NCBI GenBank assembly: GCA_047495785.1
Contig: JBLDXI010000024.1
Span: 1,240,001 to 1,304,000, forward strand
Reading direction: 5' to 3'
DNA from: Lepidodermella squamata
Taxonomy: Eukaryota > Gastrotricha
Length of the DNA: 64,000 nt
Under the pieces are notes generated by a model, which saw only the letters and a program-made list of their open reading frames with translations, was not told the DNA's origin and did not search any database. Shown here piece after piece: positions 58,359 to 64,000 of this stretch. A program made the position numbers and the translations under genes. Position 1 is the stretch's first letter, and every line of letters begins with the position of its first letter.

Positions 58359-60110
58359 ATGTTTGCAAAATTTGGCTTATTTCTAGCATCGATACTCCCA
58401 TTTTTGGTCGATTGCCAAACCCGAGATCCGAACAAGTATTGTTTCGAATGTGCCGGCATGCGCAATCACAAAGATTTGTACGCCGACCCGGATGATTGCC
58501 ACGGCTTCTACCAGTGTCTGTACCTCGGCAACGGCGAGGCGCGCGGCATCAAACGCCAGTGCCAGCCTGGTACATTTTGGAACGAAGAATTCCTGAACTG
58601 CGTACCAGAGGGCGATGAACCGTGTCGGGATAAGTGCCAAGATTTGACGATTCAGTCGCGAGGGTGCCACGCTGACCCGACAAAGTGTTCCCGTTACTTC
58701 ACATGCCAGTTCAGCGTCAGCTATCCGTTTTGCTGCCCGCCAAAAACTAGCTTCAACGAAACAACTTGTCAATGTGACGACTCGGAAACTTGCGCGGATC
58801 CTTGCGATCAGGTTTTTTAAATTTTCGCTATAAATTTAAATTTAAATTTTTTAAACTAAAATAAATTGAATTTTTAAATTATTTTAATTTTTTTTAAGTT
58901 TCAGAATAAAATTAACAAGTTTAAACAAAAATTAAAATCCTACGTTGATTGAATAATTTTCATAATTCAATTTAGCCTCGTGTTAATATAATTTTTTTCA
59001 TTGTTTTTAAATTGAGCCGGAACCTCAATTTTAGTGGTGCAAATTTAATAAGGGGCATATGCAAATTATCCATTATTGATTTTTCTAAATTTATTCGATT
59101 ATATTAGAACTTCAAATCAAGCGTTTCGACAACCGTATTGCCGCCTCAAAATTACGGCACATACTGCATTGATTCATATGGCGCCAAGTTGAAACCCGCC
59201 GCCACCCCAGCGTCGTTCTACCTGGTCGATGCCGATGACGTTGCGACTGAGACACCCTGCGCCCTAGGTACCGAGTTCAGTCTAGTCGATTGCGCCTGTT
59301 CGGTGCCAGTCGCCTACGACGCCGGTCCTATTGGGCGAAATATCAAACTCTGCAATGTTTTCCTGCCATTTGAAGGCGACGCGCTTGATCGCGGCAAGTT
59401 GGGATTTTGGATTGACGTAGTCGAACCGGCTCGCCTATCGGATCAAGCGGCTGCTCATGGCAAAGGCTCTCTCCGAATTCAAGGCCCGGATGGCAGATTT
59501 GAAATTCCGGGTGGTAAAACGACTAATGACCCTGAATTCTCAGGCTGTTTCTTCTTCAGGTAAAAATATTTTGAAATTCAAACTAAAAATAACTGGAAAA
59601 ATTATAGGTGTGCTGAGCCTCCTTGCTCTTACCAGTCTGGTGGTTTGGTATCGAGGCGCTCTTGCGTAGATTGCCCAACATTCGGCTACGTGCTTTCGCT
59701 CGATAACAGCAAGTTGAAACTCGATCTATTTTGCAATTCGCCGGACCCAGCTGTCCTGGAATTTCCCTTGCCACCTGCACCATCGGACAACAATGGCTTC
59801 CACCAAATCTGTATCGCTGCTGGAAATTCAACCCAATCACTCTATGTCAACAACGTAAGTAACGTTTTTTGCTTCATTTATTGTTAATTTCTAAAGAATT
59901 TAACAGAGGTTGATCATTCAACTACCCCTAACTTGCTTGACAATGGTGAACGCCTGCCCGGCCGCTATCGGATACGACACTGTCTACGGGTCGTTTGATG
60001 GCTATGTCGACGATTTCATGCACTGTTCTTATGACATTGGAGCCGAAGGAGTGGACGCGCATTATCGCGGGGCCCAAGCTCTAATTGCAGCTGGAATGTT
60101 GAAGGCTTAG
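58359..60110 (+). CDS. Peritrophin-A chitin-binding plus LamG-like secreted protein
   Basis: Exons 58359-58811, 59108-59559, 59608-59854 and 59907-60110; 451 aa. Signal peptide MFAKFGLFLASILPFLVDC, then two to three Cys-rich chitin-binding-type-2 modules: DPDDCHGFYQCLY with CQPGTFWNEEFLNC, and HADPTKCSRYFTCQ with CCPPKTSFNETTCQC; a third, less regular one is in exon 2 (CALGTEFSLVDCAC). The second half resembles a concanavalin-A/LamG fold: GKLGFWIDVV, GFHQICIAAGNSTQSLYVNN and a closing FDGYVDDFMHC. Likely a cuticle, eggshell or gut-lining matrix protein that binds chitin and a glycan partner. Intron 1 (58812-59107) has a GGAACCTCAATTTTAGTGGTGC word like the repeat-family ends. Confidence 0.82.
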
Positions 60111-61451
60111 TGAAAAATTTTGAGTTACATCGTATCTGAAATGTTGGGAATCTAAAAAACATGAGTTGGAAATGTTGAGAAATAAAGTGACTATTTTTCT
60201 TTTGATTAGAACGATGATTTCTGCTAACATATTGGAATTCGAAGAATAAAAAATATAAATCCATTCACTTGCTTTGGAAATTGCATTTCTTGAGAACTTA
60301 TTGCTCCATGGGCAATAAACAAAGAATCCAAAGGCACTATTTATGGTTGATTCAGAGAAAATCAGTAGCCACTTTTGATTTTCTTCCTGAAAAGATTCCT
60401 ATGCATTTTTCCATAGTTTTTTTTGGCGAAAAACAAGTCCATTTTATTAATTTCATTGATTAAATGAGGGCTGATCGACATATCGATATTTTTTGTGGCG
60501 AGATTTGGTCGCGTGTCAGGCTTTTTTCATATACGCTGAGCTCTGTTTCTCAAGTGCTAGAGTTTTTATCTTTCATTTTCCCTTTTTGCTCTGATGTTAT
60601 GTTAATGCTTAGGCTATACATTTGATTGCTGCTTAACCTCTTATCTACTGCCAGCAAACGCAAATATTTCTTGTCGGTAATAACAGCTTTCTATTAAAAC
60701 GCTCAAAACCGCCTATATTTTCGTTCTGCCCTTATCTCATATTTTCTTCTCATTGCACCGCGTGTGTTTTGCTTCTCTTATTATTGCGATTGCTCACGCT
60801 CATTCAGCCAATTATTTAACCTCGTTTGGTCTAATTTTTATTGCCCTTTTTATTACGAGCCACTTTCTATTACATGTGCTAACCACATTCGGCGGCGTAG
60901 TATAATATTACAGCAGAAACACGCCACAATAGAAGCGCAGAGAGAGGATAAAGCAATTCTGAGCAATTCTTCTGATATTCCTGCGATGTAAGTACTATGC
61001 GTTTACCATTTACAGAGCACACACACACACACACAAACATGCGAATGCACGAAATATACAGCAGCGGAAAGCTGCTATTGTGCCGCTTCTATTCTCTAGT
61101 GTCGCGGTGCATGCTTCATTCTACACATCATAAAATGCGACCCGACAGAAACATTCTGCATGTCATCGATTTTTACGTCGCGTGCTCATAGCTCATATAA
61201 GCGTAAAGCACTACAATTTCATCAGAGAGCGCACGCGGAGCAAAAGCTGCAAAAGTGCGTGTCATAACGGCAGCGGAATATCGATTTTATTTCAGCTGTC
61301 TCTCTTATATAAGCTGATGTTGTGATGCTTTCCTTTCTGTCTGCGACCATCATCCCTTTTATAAATGCACCTATCACTGCTTTACAGTAACATTATTTCT
61401 GTCAAATTCGCTTAAAAAATAATCAATTTTAAGGAGGATTTCTTAAAAAAA
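60111..61451. other. Intergenic, no gene supported
   Basis: A CA dinucleotide microsatellite lies at about 61018-61035. No gene or clear mobile element seen. Confidence 0.45.
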
Positions 61452-62790
61452 ATGGCTGCTAAATTCACGAACAGTGACGGCTCTCTCGATCTGAGCAAGG
61501 CGCTGGCTGCTGTTGCTGCTCTTGTAACATCTGCTGGGCAAAATTTCAGCAAGGAAAAAGCAACAAATTCGTGAGTAAAATTTTTTGGAAAATTTGTCTG
61601 ATTTTAAATTAAAATCCTGCTTTAGATCTGGCTCCATTGGTCTGAATTTAACTCAACCCAAATCGGTGCCGATTTCTGAACCGCCTGAGAAGAAATACCG
61701 AAGCTTTACTGAGCAAGAGTCTTTACCCTCGACAAGCCATATCGATGATATTCCTTCAACGTCAAATCACCAAACCTCAGATGACAATCTTTCTAACGAC
61801 GATTTGGAAGGTTCGTCTTCATCTTTCCCGGATCCGATGGCTGCCGATATGTCGCAGCAGCAGGGAGAAGCTGCCGATGTTGAACGGTTTGAGGTGATAA
61901 AATCGCAAAAACAGGCCGATCACTATTTGCTGCACGGATTTTGCTACATTGCGAAATACTGGGCGAAAAAGAGCGACCAGATTTTACTTCACTGCATCGA
62001 ACATGGCTGCCATGCGACGGCTTATATGACTCGGGACTTTCGACCTAAAACTTCATCGGTCGAGGGCTTCGCCTGGAAGGAGCATAGCCACGAGCCGCGG
62101 CACGAATTTTACGTCGCAAAAGCTTTGAGAAACGAAATCAAGGTATTTTATTTTTTTTTAATTTAAATTCTAAATTTTAAATTTTAAGATATTTTGATCT
62201 ATCAAATTTGAATCATTTTTTTTTAATTTTTTTTTTAAATTTCATGATTTTTTTAGATGAAGGCAATAACATCGAGTGATAAGCCTGGATCGATTATGGA
62301 AGAAATGATTTCCACAGTTCCACCTGAAGTCAAACATTTATTGAGGGACAAAAGCGCAACTCGCCAGTTGATTCTCAGAACCCGGAAAAGAGCGAGCAAA
62401 AATACGAAAAATCGCCAATCGCCGCCGTCAATGGTAGTCAAACCGCTTCCGAAGGTCGACGGGCCTGTTCCTGAGCCGAAACCAGTTACTCCTGCGCCAG
62501 CGCCTGTCCAGCGTCAAGAAAATACCGCCAGTAATGATCAAGGAAGATTCGAGGTGAGACTTTAAAAAAATGAAAAATATTTCGAAATTCTTGAAATTTT
62601 CTGCGACTTTCAGATGCCGCCTGCTTTGTTTCAACAAGTGACGATAATAAATGCGGCTGTCGGTGGGGCTGCGCTTCCGATTTTCGACCAGCTCATGCCT
62701 GGTGTTGAGGAAGCTTATTATCTTACGATTCTAGACCAAATTCGATCGCGTCGGCCTGACTTGCTCCGTCGATATAACAATTCAAGCTAA
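61452..62790 (+). CDS. FLYWCH-type zinc-finger protein
   Basis: Exons 61452-61570, 61626-62142, 62257-62553 and 62614-62790; 369 aa. A Ser/Thr/acidic region is followed by a FLYWCH-like finger: YLLHGFCYIAKYWAKKSDQ, then LHCIEHGCHA and the closing HSHEPRH, giving C-x4-C and H-x-H ligands. Next is the element that commonly follows this finger in MULE-related proteins (VKHLLRDKSATRQLILRTRK, basic), a Pro-rich linker and a C-terminal segment. There is no transposase or SWIM part, so this may be a transcription factor derived from a transposon rather than a mobile gene. C. elegans FLH proteins are a comparable case. A TCAATTTTAAGGAGG acceptor-like string precedes the ATG. Confidence 0.75.
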
Positions 62791-62929
62791 CCAGAAAAAA
62801 ATGTATTTGTATCGTGGAAAAATCTGAAGTAAAACGTTTTCGTGCCTCGTGCTTATTGAGACCTATTTTGTCTAAAAATAACGTTGTATTTTGTTTTTAA
62901 TTTTGGAATTTTCCAGAAAAATTGAGTGT

Positions 62930-63300
62930 GCAATGAGGACCAAATTAATATAAAGGGTTCCAGCTTCCAGCGCTAAATTCTCCTAAAATCTGAGTATTTT
63001 TTAGTTTATAGTCTATCCTAGAATCCCAGCTTTTTCTTAATTCAAGTATTAATATGCGAGTTATTCTTCAGCCTGTCAATCCGATATCGATTTCAAATAT
63101 CGATTTTACAAATCAATGATTTTTCCGTTATCGGAAGTCTTTGAAGCCGTTATGAAATTGTTTAGCTGAAGGTACCAGGTTGCTAAAATAAAAAATCACT
63201 CGGTCATGCATCGATGAAAAATAAAGGCCCAAATCGCAAGATTAATACAGACGCTTAAATTTTAGTGATCCAAATGTGTGGACCATTTTACTACGTCTCT
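62930..63300. repeat. MITE-like element, copy related to 36405-36615
   Basis: Contains GGGTTCCAGCTTCCAGCGCTAAATT near the left end, the shared core GATATCGATTTCAAATATCG (about 63080), then TTTTACAAATCAATGATTTTTCC, and a right end with CTTAAATTTTAGTGATCC. Longer than the synapsin-intron copy. Confidence 0.55.
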
Positions 63301-64000
63301 TGCAGAAATAATCACAAAAAGTAACTATTTTTCGAGTTTTAGCTGTGTCGGCTGTAATTTCTCTTACATGTGAAGTTGATGTAGGAACAGAAAAGTCAAA
63401 TGATTGCTCTTCCGCCCGGTAAATTCTTATCGATTATAATTTCACGCCTCAAATCGAACGGCGGCGTTTTTTTCAACTCTAGCCTATAAAAGCGGCCAAT
63501 CTTCATCAAGTGCAAGAGGAAATAGCCGCTTTTTCGCCCTCGTTGCTCAAATCGTAAAAATCATCGCTCAGAGCAGCATAGCACATCGGGCGAAAAAAAG
63601 TGGGGCCATTTTTCTTCATAATACACTTACTTATCGCGCGCTTTTTTATGCCCTGTCCAACAAGCAGTCAGTTCCAGGTGGAGAAGTTTTATTTATACCT
63701 AGCAGCTATTCATCTTGAAGGAAAAAAACCGCAAAAAATCGTGCATTTTATGCATAACGATTATTATGATTTTGCGCGATATAGCATCAACAAAATTATC
63801 GCACCAATGTTACAAATCTTGTTATACTTCATAGATTAGCGCAATTTGTGGCAAACATCCTGATGGCATTGCGACTTGGAATTTTCGAGTCATATCGTCG
63901 TTTTATTGAGTGTATTTTCGCGATTTTTTCGGCATGAACTCATTAGGGCTAAGATTTTTTTTCACGCCCAGACGATTGAATTATCTGTTCAAAAGTGCCG
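63301..64000. other. Window edge, no gene supported
   Basis: TATAAAAG at 63485-63492 could be a promoter for a gene beyond the window. No coding exon identified. Confidence 0.35.

Overview
The window is nuclear DNA from a small-genome invertebrate. Genes are split by many short introns (mostly about 48 to 60 bp, GT..AG with a few GC..AG), both strands are used evenly, and the recognisable proteins are animal ones: synapsin, Cys-loop channels, TIR proteins, a peritrophin-type chitin-binding protein and FLYWCH/SWIM proteins. The compact introns and gene content fit a nematode, a tardigrade or a similar animal; I cannot settle the phylum from this sequence. All exon maps below were made by eye from reading frame, splice sites and agreement between paralogues.

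Layout. 1-5.3 kb: two paralogous small two-pass membrane proteins; the second has a 2.1 kb intron holding a decayed Mutator-like (MULE) transposon. 7.8-8.3 kb: a secreted protein made almost wholly of Ala-Lys-Arg repeats. 10-18.4 kb and 26.2-27.5 kb: eight members of an unrecognised secreted family with the pattern C-x2-C-x10-C-x16-C. 18.6-24.3 kb: three Cys-loop channel genes from a segmental duplication, plus a relic of a fourth. 29 kb: a third two-pass protein. 32.5-37.1 kb: synapsin. 38.2-39.7 kb: two convergent paralogous single-pass membrane proteins. 40.3-48.9 kb: a duplicated pair of convergent genes, each pair being an armadillo/TIR protein on + and a secreted EGF-like protein on -. 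50.5-58 kb: three more Cys-loop channels and, between them, an LRAT-like domain fused to a degenerate P-loop GTPase. 58.4-60.1 kb: a peritrophin plus LamG-like protein. 61.5-62.8 kb: a FLYWCH zinc-finger gene. Hairpin and MITE-like repeats lie in introns and spacers.

The strongest candidate for an undescribed system is the four-cysteine secreted family. Its members differ widely in sequence, share cysteine spacing and a phase-0 intron at one exact point, and sit in one locus with the channel genes in the middle. The duplicated ARM-TIR/EGF module and the LRAT/pseudo-GTPase fusion come next. No expression or homology search could be run, so roles in defence, signalling or neurotransmission beyond the named families are inference.
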